Shown: positions 16,564 to 25,835 of the stretch, in pieces
Layout: every line of letters begins with the position of its first letter
Position numbering within the stretch: position 1 is the first letter of the stretch
DNA from: Haloplanus sp. HW8-1
GTDB lineage: Archaea; Halobacteriota; Halobacteria; Halobacteriales; Haloferacaceae
Direction: 5' to 3'
NCBI RefSeq assembly: GCF_023703795.1
Contig: NZ_CP098518.1
Span: 744,001-808,000, forward strand
Length of the DNA: 64,000 nucleotides
Program-made: the position numbers and the translations under genes
The notes under the pieces: model-generated
The model's input: the letters and a program-made list of their open reading frames with translations, nothing else
Databases searched by the model: none
What the model was told of the DNA's origin: nothing

Positions 16564-16653
16564 GGGGACCCCTCGGGACCCGATCACCATATGCGGACCG
16601 GTGGACCGCCCAAGACACGCTCTTTTTGTTCACCCGAGCACTACCACCGGATA

Positions 16654-17241
16654 ATGGCTAAGGTCAGTATCGGGCTTCGCGGCTGGCGCTTCGAGGAATC
16701 CGACGTGTTCACCGACGACGGGGAGTTCAAACCTCTCGACGAGATTCCGCCGGACCCGCGGGATCGGCTCGTTCGACTCACCCGGCTGGTCGACAAACCC
16801 TGTGACGCCTGCTATCTGGTTCACGGCGAGGCGGACGTCGATCGGTGTACGCCCGCGGCGATCGTCTACGGCGAACCCGGCGGGGAGATCCTGTTGTGTG
16901 AGTCCCACGAGGCGGATTTCCTCTACTGGTATCGCGAGGCGGGCGGGGCAGCCCACCGCGGCGAGGAGACCTTCGCCGACGAGTTCCACGAGTGGTTCGA
17001 CGCCGGCGGACGTGCACCGGAGGAGTACGGCGGCCTCGACCACGTCGAGACCGACCGGTCGGAACTCCCCTCGCCGCCCGACCCCCAGGAGATCCACCGC
17101 CGCCTCAACGAGGACTTCGAGGGCCGGCGGATCGATCTGCGCGACGTCGACGACGCGGACGATACGGACGGCGACGGCGCGGCCGACGCGGACCTCGACC
17201 TCGACGAGGTCGACCTCGGCACCGACTATCCGTCCCGATGA
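16654..17241 (+). CDS. Conserved haloarchaeal protein with a Cys/His cluster
   Basis: The ATG at 16654 is the plausible start. The 195-residue acidic protein contains Cys50-x2-Cys53, Cys65 and Cys82-x2-His85, which could form a zinc site around an Ile-Leu-Leu-Cys-Glu-Ser-His core. The last 40 residues are Asp-rich and low complexity. It overlaps the TrmJ-like gene by 4 bp and is likely cotranscribed, so a role near RNA modification or translation is possible. I do not recognise the family. Confidence 0.75.
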   Translation: MAKVSIGLRGWRFEESDVFTDDGEFKPLDEIPPDPRDRLVRLTRLVDKPCDACYLVHGEADVDRCTPAAIVYGEPGGEILLCESHEADFLYWYREAGGAAHRGEETFADEFHEWFDAGGRAPEEYGGLDHVETDRSELPSPPDPQEIHRRLNEDFEGRRIDLRDVDDADDTDGDGAADADLDLDEVDLGTDYPSR

Positions 17242-18005
17242 GCGGGCAGCGACCGGTCGTCGTCGTCGTCGACGCGGAGACGCCGGGCAACGTCGGCACC
17301 ATCGCCCGAGCGATGAAGAATTTCGGGCTGACGGAACTGAAGTTGGTGAATCCGCCACCCCTCGATCCCGACGGGGAGGCCTACGGCTTCGCCGGCCACG
17401 CCCGGGAGGACGTGCTCCCGAACGCCGAGGAGGTGACCTTCGACGAGGTGGTGGCCGACTACCACACCGTCGGCTGTACGGCGATCACCGGCGAGGACAG
17501 CCGCCGCCACGTGCGCTTCCCGTTCAAGACGCCGCGGGAGTTGGCCGAGAGCCTGTCGACCGTCGACGCGCCGACCGCGCTGGTGTTCGGCCGGGAGGGT
17601 CGCGGCCTCGACAACGAGGAACTCGGCCGACTGGACGAGGTGTGTTCGATCCCGGCGAGCGCGGACTACCCCGTCCTCAACCTCGGCCAGGCCGCGACGA
17701 TCCTGCTCTACGAACTCCGCGACCAGACCGTCGAGGAGACACAACTGCCGGACGTGGAGCGCGAACGGGCCGACGAGGCCGACGTCGAACGCTTCCACGA
17801 CTTCGTGGCGGAGTTTCTGGACGCCAGCGGATACCGGGAGGTCAAACGCGACAAGACCCGGCGACTGGTGCGCCGGCTGATCGGCCGTGCCCACCCGACG
17901 GATCGGGAGATCCACACCCTGCTCGGAGTGTTGCGGCGAGCGACTGGACAGTTGGACCACCGACGCGAACTGCTGGCGGAGTACGACGAACCCGACCGGT
18001 GGTGA
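17238..18005 (+). CDS. TrmJ/SpoU-family tRNA 2'-O-methyltransferase
   Basis: ATG 17238 overlaps the previous stop. The 255-residue protein has the SPOUT knot motifs: Pro-Gly-Asn-Val-Gly-Thr-Ile-Ala-Arg-Ala-Met near the start, Leu-Val-Phe-Gly-Arg-Glu-Gly in the middle and Pro-Val-Leu-Asn-Leu-Gly-Gln-Ala-Ala at the SAM-binding knot. This set matches TrmJ, which methylates the ribose of nucleotide 32 in tRNA. A helical C-terminal extension of about 80 residues is also typical. Confidence 0.88.
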   Translation: MSGQRPVVVVVDAETPGNVGTIARAMKNFGLTELKLVNPPPLDPDGEAYGFAGHAREDVLPNAEEVTFDEVVADYHTVGCTAITGEDSRRHVRFPFKTPRELAESLSTVDAPTALVFGREGRGLDNEELGRLDEVCSIPASADYPVLNLGQAATILLYELRDQTVEETQLPDVERERADEADVERFHDFVAEFLDASGYREVKRDKTRRLVRRLIGRAHPTDREIHTLLGVLRRATGQLDHRRELLAEYDEPDRW

Positions 18006-18089
18006 TACTGCCAACAGTACGCCTCGAACCAGTTACGATCGGCCGCCCGAACCGACGTGGCGACCCCGCCCGGACGGCGACTCCCGCCG

Positions 18090-18527
18090 TCACTCCCGTG
18101 CGACCAGTACGAGCGCCTCGATGGCGAGGACCGTCTTCTCGCCGGCAGTCGTCTCGACCCCCCAGCGCACCACGCCGTAGTCGTCGGTGCCGTCCGACTC
18201 GTCGACGCCGTGGATGGTCGAGTGGATCGTCAGTTCGTCGCCGGGAACGACCGGCTTCGGCCAGCGGAGGCGGTCCAGTCCCTTCGCGCCGAGCGTCGCC
18301 GTCTCCGAGAGGAAGCCGTCGACGAACAGCCGCATCGACATTGAGGCGGTGTGCCACCCGCTCGCGATCAGGTCGCCGTAGATGGAGTCGGCCGCGCGGT
18401 CGGGGTCGGTGTGGAACCACTGTGGATCGTACCGCTCGGCGAACGACACGATCTCGTCCTCGGTGACCGCGTAGGTTCCGTACGACTCGTCGTCCCACCG
18501 CTCGACCTCGTCGAGAAAGACCGTCAT
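18090..18527 (-). CDS. MaoC-like hot-dog dehydratase
   Basis: This 145-residue single hot-dog domain has an Asp-Pro-Gln-Trp-Phe-His-Thr-Asp segment, corresponding to the Asp/His catalytic pair of (R)-specific enoyl-CoA hydratases, followed by Ala-Ser-Gly-Trp-His-Thr. It acts on acyl-CoA or related thioesters. The gene stands alone between the TrmJ operon and the sensory cluster, so its pathway is unknown. Confidence 0.83.
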   Translation of the reverse strand: MTVFLDEVERWDDESYGTYAVTEDEIVSFAERYDPQWFHTDPDRAADSIYGDLIASGWHTASMSMRLFVDGFLSETATLGAKGLDRLRWPKPVVPGDELTIHSTIHGVDESDGTDDYGVVRWGVETTAGEKTVLAIEALVLVARE

Positions 18528-18639
18528 CGGACCGGTCGACGGCGGCCGGGATCAAGTACGTTCTCCCTCGGGGCCGTCTCCCGACCTGTCGACGACTCGA
18601 TGTCGGGAACTTATGATGGGTGCCGGCCAGATGTAGGCC

Positions 18640-19524
18640 ATGAGGGTTCTCTGTGTCGATCCAGCCTCGGACGAGGGGCACGCCACGCAGTCAGCACTCA
18701 GTCGTGTCGGTATCGACGCGACGGTCTGTGGCTCCCTGCACGAGGCTCGCGAGACACTCGACGAGTCGGTCGTGGGCGTGGTCACCGAGTACGACCTCCC
18801 CGACGGGACCGGACTCGAACTCGTCGACGAGGTCCGGACGGTCGTCCCGGACGCGACCTGCGTGCTCTTTACCGACGCGGGGTTCGACGAACTGGAGACG
18901 GCCGCCCTCGGGACGACGGTCGCCGAGTACGTCGACAAGGGCCTACCGGACGCTCGCGAGGAACTCGTCGACCTGCTGTCGTTCGGCATCGACAACCGGA
19001 GCCAGACCGCCTATCCCCTCCCGCGGGACGAGGTGGCCCGCCTCGACGCCGTCGAGGAGTACGTCGACGACCCGAGCGCCCTCGACACGTCGCTCGACCG
19101 TCTCACGACCGTCGCCGCGGCGCTTTTCGACGTCGACTCGGCTACGGTCGGCTTCCTCGAAGCTCACGAGGAGCGGTTCGTCGCCTGCCACGGCACCGAC
19201 GTCGACAGCCTGGCGCGTGAGGATACGATCTGTACGTACACGGTCCTCGACGACGGGGTGACCGTCGTCCCCGACACCCGAGAGGACCCGCGGTTCGAGA
19301 CGAACGACGAACTCGTCGCGGCCGACATTCGTTTCTACGCCGGGGCGCCGATCCGGACCGACGAGGGGGACGCCATCGGCGTGTTCTGTCTGTTCGACGC
19401 CGAACCGCGCGCCTTCGGCGACGAGGACCGAACCCTGTTGTCGACGCTCGCCGACGACGTGATGGATCGACTCGATCTTCGGAGACGACTCCGGGAGGCG
19501 ACGGCGGGTGATCGCGATGAGTAA
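18640..19524 (+). CDS. Degenerate receiver domain fused to a GAF sensor
   Basis: This 294-residue protein has an N-terminal receiver-like domain (1-120) and a GAF domain (about 140-285, with a Gly-Val-Phe-Cys-Leu-Phe strand). In the receiver the phosphoacceptor position is Glu (Val-Thr-Glu-Tyr-Asp-Leu-Pro-Asp-Gly-Thr-Gly) and the acidic pocket reads Cys-Val-Asp-Pro, so normal phosphorylation is unlikely. Conserved Thr and Lys positions remain. There is no output domain; it probably works by protein contact with the gene product encoded 8 bp inside its 3' end. A TATA-like ACTTATGA lies about 30 bp upstream. Confidence 0.82.
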   Translation: MRVLCVDPASDEGHATQSALSRVGIDATVCGSLHEARETLDESVVGVVTEYDLPDGTGLELVDEVRTVVPDATCVLFTDAGFDELETAALGTTVAEYVDKGLPDAREELVDLLSFGIDNRSQTAYPLPRDEVARLDAVEEYVDDPSALDTSLDRLTTVAAALFDVDSATVGFLEAHEERFVACHGTDVDSLAREDTICTYTVLDDGVTVVPDTREDPRFETNDELVAADIRFYAGAPIRTDEGDAIGVFCLFDAEPRAFGDEDRTLLSTLADDVMDRLDLRRRLREATAGDRDE

Positions 19525-20173
19525 TCGAACCTACTCCTTCGAGAGTCTCCCGCTCGATCCCGTCACGGGCGGGACGAGCGTTCTCGTCGCCGGGCCGTCA
19601 CACATCGGCACCAAGGAACTCGCCTATCGGATGCTCGCCGGCGGCGACGAGGAAGGCGTCATCATCCTGACGACGAACGCGACGGCGGCCGACATCGCGA
19701 TCGAGTGTGAGACGGTCGGCATCGAGGCGACGCCGGATCGAATGGGTATCGTCGACTGTCTGGATAGCGACGACAGCGGCGTTCCGGCCCGCGTGTTGAC
19801 CGTCTCGAGCGCGCAGGATCTGACGGGGATCGGGATGCGGTACTCCAAACTCTATCGGGAGTTCCACCGCGAGGGTGTCGAGGCAGTCCGGACCGGCCTG
19901 TTCTCGATCTCGACCGTCCTCTCGCTGACGGAACTACGAACCGTCTCCCGGTTCGTCCACACCCTCGTCGGGCGAGTGAGCAAGGTCGAGGGACTCGGCG
20001 TCTTCCTCGTCGATCCGGCGATGCACGACGAGCGCGAACTCCGCACTCTCTCGCAGTTCTGTGACGGTCGGATCGACGTGCGTGAGGGTCCGGAACTCCG
20101 CTCACAGGGCTTTCTCGGCGGGGACTCGGGGTGGATCCCCTTCGATCCGCTCCCGACGGACACCCGCGAGTGA
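19517..20173 (+). CDS. RecA/KaiC-like signalling protein (DUF7504-type)
   Basis: I choose ATG 19517, which overlaps the preceding gene by 8 bp. The 218-residue protein has a P-loop-like position (Val-Ala-Gly-Pro-Ser-His-Ile-Gly-Thr-Lys-Glu) early on and Ile-Ile-Leu-Thr-Thr-Asn after it, like HTR-type or KaiC-like proteins of haloarchaeal sensory clusters. The loop is not a perfect Walker A. Related proteins sit beside histidine kinases and receivers in haloarchaea, but their activity is unknown. Tight coupling suggests a complex with the receiver-GAF protein. Confidence 0.75.
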   Translation: MSNRTYSFESLPLDPVTGGTSVLVAGPSHIGTKELAYRMLAGGDEEGVIILTTNATAADIAIECETVGIEATPDRMGIVDCLDSDDSGVPARVLTVSSAQDLTGIGMRYSKLYREFHREGVEAVRTGLFSISTVLSLTELRTVSRFVHTLVGRVSKVEGLGVFLVDPAMHDERELRTLSQFCDGRIDVREGPELRSQGFLGGDSGWIPFDPLPTDTRE

Positions 20174-20244
20174 CTCGCCGCACGCGTCCGGAGGAACGGA
20201 ACGCGTACGAAAGTGATTAGTTTCGTCAGTATGAGGTCCCCCCG

Positions 20245-21510
20245 ATGCCGGACTCGGACAGCGGCGACATCCGGGTGCTGTACGTCGACGACGCGGAGAC
20301 GGTCGATCCGACGGCGAGACGTCTCGAACGCGAGGACGGACGGTTCGCCGTCGAGACGGCGACCGACCTTTCCGACGGACTCGCCCGTCTCGACGGCGGC
20401 GTCGACTGTGTGGTCTCGGAGTACGAGATGCCGGGTGGAACCGGGATCGGATTCCTGCGGGCGGTTCGCGAGCGTTTCCCGGAGGTGCCCTTGCTCCTGT
20501 ATACGGACACGGGAAGCGAAGCGGTCGCCAGCGAGGCGATCTCGGCGGGCGTCACCGACTACCTCCGGAAGGGGACCCACGCCGACGACCACGCGACCCT
20601 GGCGAACCGCGTCCGGGACGCGACCGACTGCCACGAGCGCGAACGCCGGTTCGAAGCCGCCTTCGAGAACACGTACACCTTCAGCGGCCTCCTCGACCCG
20701 GACGGGACGGTGGTGGAGGTCAACGAGACGGCCCTCGATTTTGCCGGGGTCGACCGGGAGTCGGTCGTCGGGACGCCGCTCTGGGAGGCACCGTGGTTCC
20801 AGTCGAGAGTCGCGGCTCGGCAGACGGCACGCGAGGCGGTGTCCCGGGCCCGTACCGGCGAACTCTACCGGGACGAGGTCCGCGTGCAAGGGGCGGACCG
20901 CGAGGCCGTGGTCGACTTCTCGGTTCGGTCGGTCACCGACGAACGGGGGACGGTGACCGCGCTGGTGCCCGAGGGACGGGATATCACCGAGCGCAAGCGG
21001 TGGGAACGTGACCTCCGGCGGAGCGAACGCCGACTCGACGACGTCTTCGAGGATCCGGAGATGCTCGTGGGCGTGCTCTCCCCGGACGGTCGGCTGCGCG
21101 ACGCCAACCGGACGGCGATGCAGTTCGTCGACGCGGACCTCGAGGACCTGGTCGGCGAACCCTTCTGGGCGACGCCCTGGTGGACCGACGAGAACCGGAC
21201 GCGTGTCCGGCAGTGGGTCGAGCGCGCCGCCGAGGGCGAGTACGTCGAGTACGAGGCCGACCACGCCACGGCGGACGGCAGTATGCGGACCGTGAGCGGG
21301 ACCGTCCGGCCGGTCACCGACGACTCGGGAACCGTCGTCTCGCTCATCGCGTCGGCGAGGGACATCACCGAACGCCGCGAGCACGAACGGGAACTCCAGC
21401 GGCGGAACGAGCGACTCGACGAGTTCACGAGCGTCGTCTCCCACGACCTCCGGAACCCGCTGAACGTGGCGACCGTTCACGCCGCTTTCCGTTTCGAATC
21501 CTATGTGTGA
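20245..21510 (+). pseudogene. Receiver-PAS-PAS-HisKA protein truncated before the ATPase domain
   Basis: The 421 residues comprise a receiver (8-130), two PAS domains (about 140-260 and 270-385) and the start of a HisKA dimerisation domain with the phospho-His motif Val-Val-Ser-His-Asp-Leu-Arg-Asn-Pro-Leu near 406. Thirteen foreign-looking residues follow and then a stop; the whole HATPase_c domain is missing and gatE ends 36 bp further on. The receiver has Glu (Val-Ser-Glu-Tyr-Glu-Met-Pro) at the phosphoacceptor. It cannot autophosphorylate alone. It is either a recent deletion product or a domain-only sensor that depends on another kinase. Confidence 0.82.
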
Positions 21511-21545
21511 TCGAACGGCTGTATTGGAATCGAAACCGATGCGAC

Positions 21546-23414
21546 TCAGGTTCGCTCGCCGATCTCCTCGCGGAGCGCGTCGCTGACGACTTCGCCGTCG
21601 GCCTTGCCGCGGAGGGCGCCCATGCACTCGCCCATGAGCGCGGAGAACGCGCCCATCCCCTCGCGTTCGACCTGTTCGGCGTTGCGGTCGACGGCCTCGG
21701 CGACGGCATCGCGCACCTCGCGCTCGGAGACACCGGAGAGGCCGGCCTCCTCGACGGCCGCCTCGGGGTCGAGGGACGGATCCTCGGCGAGCGTCGTCAG
21801 GACCTCCTCGACGCCCTCCTTCGCCAGGTCGCCGTCCTCGACCAGGCGGAGGACGCCGAGTAGGTGATCGTCGCTGAGTCGGTCGATCGACACGTCGTCG
21901 CGACGGAGTTCGGTCAGCGTCCCTTCGAGCACTCCGGCGGCGAACGTGGCGTCGACGCCCGCGTCGACCGCCGCCTCGAACAGGGGCATCCGTCGTCCGT
22001 AGGCCACCTGTTCGGCCAGCCCGGCGTCGAGGCCCAGATCCGTCCGGTACCGCTCGACTTTCTCCGTCAGCAGTTCCGGCCGTTCCACGTCGCTCGGGTC
22101 GAGTTCGACTGGCGGCACGTCCGTCTCGGGATACATCCGCGCCGCGCCGGGGAGGGGACGGAGATAGCGTGTCGTCCCCTCCTGGGTGGCGTCGCGTGTC
22201 TCCTCGGGGACGCCCTCGATGCCCGTCCGGGCGCGGTCGGCGACGGCCTCGATGGCCAGTTCGGCCGTCTCGGGGGCGTCGGCGACGATGGCGACGGCGT
22301 CCTCGGGGCCGGCGTCCACGGCGTCGCGAAGCGCAGCCACCTCGCGCTCGGTGACGCCGTATGCCGGAAGTTCGTCCGTGTGGAAGATGCCGCCGGCGCC
22401 GTGGCGCTTGGCGTGATCGGAGAGTTCGGTTCCGAAGCGACGGTCGGGCTGGATCTCGCGGCCGACGAGGGCGTCGAACCCGTAGAGCGGGACGGCCTGG
22501 ACCGCTCCGCCGGCCTCCAGGGCCCCCCGGATCACGCCGCTGTCGGTGTCGGCGAACACGTCGGTCACGTCGCGAGGGTCGCCGACGGCGGCGTCGCGGT
22601 CGGCGAGTTCCTCGGCGATCCCGAGGAGTTCGACCTGTCGCTGCACTTCGAGCTTGACGATCTCGTCGATCTGGTCGAGCGCTTGGACGCCCTTGATCTC
22701 GACGCGGGCGCCCTCGGCGATGGAGACGTTGACGTCCTGTCGGATGGTGCCGAGGCCGCGCTTGACCGCGCCGGTCGACCGGAGGAGCATGCCGATGCGC
22801 TCGGCCGCCTCGCGGGCCTGTGCCGGCGTTCCGATGTCCGGACGAGTGCCGATCTCGACCAGCGGGATGCCGAGTCGGTCGAGGCTGTAGCGGACGCCGT
22901 CGTCCGTCTCCTCGACGCGGCCGGCGCTCTCCTCTTCGAGCAGGAGGTCCTCGACGCCGACGGGGCCCTCGCTCGTCTCGATCCGCCCGTCCTGCCCGAC
23001 GAGCGCGCTACGCTGGAACCCGGAGGTGTTCGACCCGTCGACGACGATCTTTCGCATCACGTGGGCCTGGTCGACGGCGGTCATATCGAGGAGGTCCGCG
23101 ATCTGGAGGGCCACGTCCAGGGCCTCGTCGTCGATTCGGCCCGGCGGTTCGTCGTCCTCCTCGACGAGACAGGTGGTGTCGAAGGCCAGATACTCGAACT
23201 CGCGGTCGACGCGACTCTCCTCGACTGCGGCCTCGTCAAGTTCGCCGAGTTCGCTCTTCGTCGGGTGGAGATACCGGGAGAACGCCCGACTCGCCTCCTC
23301 GGGGTCCCGACGCTCGGTCGGGCACGCACAGAACAGTTTCGTCGCGGTGTCGAGTTGCTGGTGGATCTCCAGCCCCGCGACCAGCCCGAGCGTCTCGTAA
23401 TCGTACTCGCTCAT
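21546..23414 (-). CDS. gatE: Glu-tRNA(Gln) amidotransferase subunit E
   Basis: This 622-residue protein belongs to the GatB/GatE family and has the archaeal GatE layout: Gly-Leu-Glu-Ile-His-Gln-Gln-Leu near the start, two Zn-type cysteines in Phe-Cys-Ala-Cys, an AspRS-like insertion in the middle and a C-terminal YqeY-like helical domain. With GatD it converts Glu-tRNA(Gln) to Gln-tRNA(Gln). gatD is not in the window. It is convergent with the truncated kinase gene. Confidence 0.94.
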   Translation of the reverse strand: MSEYDYETLGLVAGLEIHQQLDTATKLFCACPTERRDPEEASRAFSRYLHPTKSELGELDEAAVEESRVDREFEYLAFDTTCLVEEDDEPPGRIDDEALDVALQIADLLDMTAVDQAHVMRKIVVDGSNTSGFQRSALVGQDGRIETSEGPVGVEDLLLEEESAGRVEETDDGVRYSLDRLGIPLVEIGTRPDIGTPAQAREAAERIGMLLRSTGAVKRGLGTIRQDVNVSIAEGARVEIKGVQALDQIDEIVKLEVQRQVELLGIAEELADRDAAVGDPRDVTDVFADTDSGVIRGALEAGGAVQAVPLYGFDALVGREIQPDRRFGTELSDHAKRHGAGGIFHTDELPAYGVTEREVAALRDAVDAGPEDAVAIVADAPETAELAIEAVADRARTGIEGVPEETRDATQEGTTRYLRPLPGAARMYPETDVPPVELDPSDVERPELLTEKVERYRTDLGLDAGLAEQVAYGRRMPLFEAAVDAGVDATFAAGVLEGTLTELRRDDVSIDRLSDDHLLGVLRLVEDGDLAKEGVEEVLTTLAEDPSLDPEAAVEEAGLSGVSEREVRDAVAEAVDRNAEQVEREGMGAFSALMGECMGALRGKADGEVVSDALREEIGERT

Positions 23415-23867
23415 CGTCGGTATCTCGATCCGGCGAGCCTAAAAGCGTTCAGTCTCCCCCGCGTCGACTGACCCCCCGTCTTCGAAACACGACGGTCTCA
23501 TCGGATATGCGGCCGACATCCACACAGGGTGGCGACGTGCGGTCCTCCTCGTCGTGCTGACGGTGCCGTCGTCGACGAGTCGGCGTTGGTCACGCCCGTC
23601 TCCGGACGTGTGCCGGTCGGTTGCCGTGGGGTCCCGTCCCACGAAACGCTTAATAACACCGTCGCCCACTTTTCGTTCATGGCCTCGAAGCGTTCCATCG
23701 CCACGCGCACTGCCGCTCGGACGAGTTCCAGCGAGGACTCCGGCATCTCCTTTACAGCGCGGGCAAACTTCAAACGCTTCGGGACCGACGGAAACGTCAC
23801 CGGCCACGTGGATCGGTCGAGGGCGTTACACCACCGGTCGGCCGATGGCCACGGCCGCTAGCGTGGC
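23415..23867. other. Intergenic region with weak frames only
   Basis: This is 453 bp between the gatE start and the DUF5794-like gene. A minus-strand frame near 23640-23800 encodes a helical-looking stretch (Phe-Glu-Ala-Met-Asn-Glu-Lys-Trp-Ala) of about 50 residues but then loses good codon use. A plus-strand ATG at 23680 follows a CTTAATA box but encodes a Ser/Arg-rich sequence. I cannot decide between a small gene, a pseudogene remnant and noncoding DNA. Confidence 0.35.
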
Positions 23868-24767
23868 ATGAGCGTCTCCCAACATCCGGTCGCACTCCGC
23901 CTCGAGCGACAGGTCGGCAGTGCGACCAAGCTTCTGGCCACGGTGATGATGCTCCCGCTGATCGACGGGATCTTCCCCGCGCTGATCCTGGCGGGCGCGC
24001 TCACCTACCCCTTCGGCATCCTCGAGACGGGGCTGCTGATCTTCGGCGGGTCGGCCACCGTGGCCGTCGTCCTCGCCGAGATGGACGGCTCGCCCCGCGA
24101 GCGGATGCGCGCAATCGCGCTGCTGGGGGCCGTCCTCCTCCCCGCGGCGGCCGTCGAGGCGGCTCTGGCGCCGACCGTTCAGAGCCTCCTCGATATGGCC
24201 GTCTTCCAGCGCTTCGCCGGCCTGGTCATCCTGACCGTCGCGGCCAAGACGGCGAGCGCCCGGGTCGGCGAGTACCTCCCCCGTCCGGCGGTCATCATCG
24301 GTCTGGGACTGATCGCCAGCCTCCAGCCCGCAGGCGCGGCCGTCACCTTCGTGGCCGACCCCGGCCTCGTCGCCCGGGGCGTCGCCGCCGCTGGCGTCGG
24401 CGTCGGCTTCGCCATGCTGGTCGCGGCCCTCGGACCCGTCCTGCAGGAGTCGGTCGACCTCGACCTGTTCCGCTTCGGGAGCGCCGTCGCCCTCGGGATG
24501 CTCGCACTCTCGGTGCTGGGCCTGATGCCGACCGAGGCACCCGTGGCCCTCGGCGTCCTCTGTGTGACTGCCGTGTTCTCGTTCGACCCCGACGGTTCCC
24601 CCCTCGACGACGAGGCGGACACCGACCCGGACGCGGACGTGGATGCGGCCGACGACGAGGCGGACGCCGACTCGGACGCGGCCGACGCGCCGACCGCGCC
24701 GGCCGACGACGAGGGCCGGTCCTCGCCGTTCCCAGTCGAAGAGGAGTCCCGCGCGCCGTGGCTGTGA
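23868..24767 (+). CDS. Multi-helix membrane protein with acidic tail (DUF5794-like)
   Basis: This 299-residue protein has about seven membrane helices between 20 and 235, then an Asp/Ala-rich acidic tail of about 60 residues that is probably cytoplasmic. The start Met-Ser-Val-Ser-x-His-Pro-Val-Ala-Leu-Arg and the Leu-Pro-Leu-Ile-Asp-Gly-Ile-Phe-Pro-Ala-Leu motif are what I recall of the haloarchaeal DUF5794 family. No transporter motif is recognisable and the function is unknown. Confidence 0.75.
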   Translation: MSVSQHPVALRLERQVGSATKLLATVMMLPLIDGIFPALILAGALTYPFGILETGLLIFGGSATVAVVLAEMDGSPRERMRAIALLGAVLLPAAAVEAALAPTVQSLLDMAVFQRFAGLVILTVAAKTASARVGEYLPRPAVIIGLGLIASLQPAGAAVTFVADPGLVARGVAAAGVGVGFAMLVAALGPVLQESVDLDLFRFGSAVALGMLALSVLGLMPTEAPVALGVLCVTAVFSFDPDGSPLDDEADTDPDADVDAADDEADADSDAADAPTAPADDEGRSSPFPVEEESRAPWL

Positions 24768-24912
24768 GCCCGGTGCGGTCGCCCTCCGCCGTCGGCACGG
24801 GGAGGCCGGGCGAGCCCCGGTGATGTCCTCGTGGCGGTCGGTTCCCGGAGGACCGGAGTGACGTCGTCGTCGACGCTCCGGATTTTTATCGGTGGATCAC
24901 CAACTGGCTCCC

Positions 24913-25191
24913 ATGAGCGAGCGAGTGCGGGCCCGCGTCTTCGTCTCCGGGCGGGTCCAGGGGGTCTACTACCGGGCGAACACCCGGGACGCGGCGCGGG
25001 CAAGGGACGTGGACGGCTGGGTGCGCAACCTGCCGGACGGTCGTGTCGAAGCCGTCTTCGAGGGCACCGAGGACGCCGTCGAGTCGATGGTCGAGTGGTG
25101 TCGGACGGGAAGTCCGGCCGCCGACGTCCGCGACGTCGACGTGACCACCGAGCAACCGGAGGGCGAGTCGGGGTTCGTCGTCCGCCGATGA
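24913..25191 (+). CDS. acyP: Acylphosphatase
   Basis: ATG 24913 gives 92 residues, the family length. The signature Gly-Arg-Val-Gln-Gly-Val-Tyr-Tyr-Arg (13-21) supplies the phosphate-binding Arg21, and Gly-Trp-Val-Arg-Asn-Leu-Pro-Asp-Gly (35-43) supplies catalytic Asn39. It hydrolyses acyl phosphates such as carbamoyl phosphate. A TATA-like TTTTTATC lies about 30 bp upstream of the start, so transcription is probably leaderless and independent. Confidence 0.92.
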   Translation: MSERVRARVFVSGRVQGVYYRANTRDAARARDVDGWVRNLPDGRVEAVFEGTEDAVESMVEWCRTGSPAADVRDVDVTTEQPEGESGFVVRR

Positions 25192-25234
25192 ACCGGTACC
25201 CTCGTCCCCCCGGCGTCAGATCGGAGCGAGTACG

Positions 25235-25438
25235 GTGACGTCGGTCGTTGGACGCGCCGCCGCCGTCGTCGGCGTCGTGGGCCTCGTCGTGGCGCTCGGC
25301 ACGGGCTATCTCGTCGTTCGCGGCCCCTTCCTCGGCGGCGCGACGCTCTCGCCGCGACCCCTACTCGCGACGCTCGGCGCGTTCGTCGTCGGCGTTACTG
25401 TCGCAGCGTGGGGGATGACGCGCTACGCCCGCCTGTAG
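25235..25438 (+). CDS. Small two-helix membrane protein
   Basis: A GTG start gives 67 residues with hydrophobic helices at about 6-28 and 43-62, separated by a short Gly/Pro/Arg loop. No motif is recognised. It lies 43 bp after acyP on the same strand. Codon use is typical of the window, which supports it being real. Confidence 0.6.
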   Translation: MTSVVGRAAAVVGVVGLVVALGTGYLVVRGPFLGGATLSPRPLLATLGAFVVGVTVAAWGMTRYARL

Positions 25439-25494
25439 CGTGCGCCCCGCCTCGGGGGTAGTTTTATGATGGCCCCGAACCCCCATCGTCGTAC

Positions 25495-25782
25495 ATGAAG
25501 GACTATCTCATCCTCCGTGATCTCGACGACCCGATCGGCCGTGACGACCTCGACGCCGCCGCGGAGAAGTCGGGCGAAACGCTCGAAGAACTACGGTCGG
25601 AGGGGGTCGACATCCGGTGGGTCGAGTCGGAGGTGCTGACGAACGACGACGGAGACGTGACGGGAACGTTCTGTCACTATCAGGCCGAAAGCGAGGACGC
25701 GGTGCGGGAACACGCCGACCGTGCGGGCCTCCCGGCGACACGAATCGACCGCCAGGGCGAACCCCTCGGGGGCGAGGACTAG
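25495..25782 (+). CDS. DUF4242-like small protein
   Basis: This 95-residue soluble protein has a ferredoxin-like alpha/beta pattern. It keeps the Glu-Ser-Glu-Val segment and the Cys-His-Tyr-Gln-Ala strand seen in DUF4242 proteins, some of which bind nickel. The end (Arg-Ile-Asp-Arg-Gln-Gly-Glu) is also typical. The role is unknown. A TTTTATGA box about 30 bp upstream of the ATG suggests its own leaderless transcript. Confidence 0.65.
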   Translation: MKDYLILRDLDDPIGRDDLDAAAEKSGETLEELRSEGVDIRWVESEVLTNDDGDVTGTFCHYQAESEDAVREHADRAGLPATRIDRQGEPLGGED

Positions 25783-25835
25783 CGGCGTCGAAAGGCATCC
25801 TTCAAGTCCCCCCGCGACCTACCAACGGTCGAACT

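Noticed and set aside
21864-23471. Plus-strand open frame of 535 codons opposite gatE
   Set aside because: Shadow of gatE; composition mirrors the reverse codons of the real gene.
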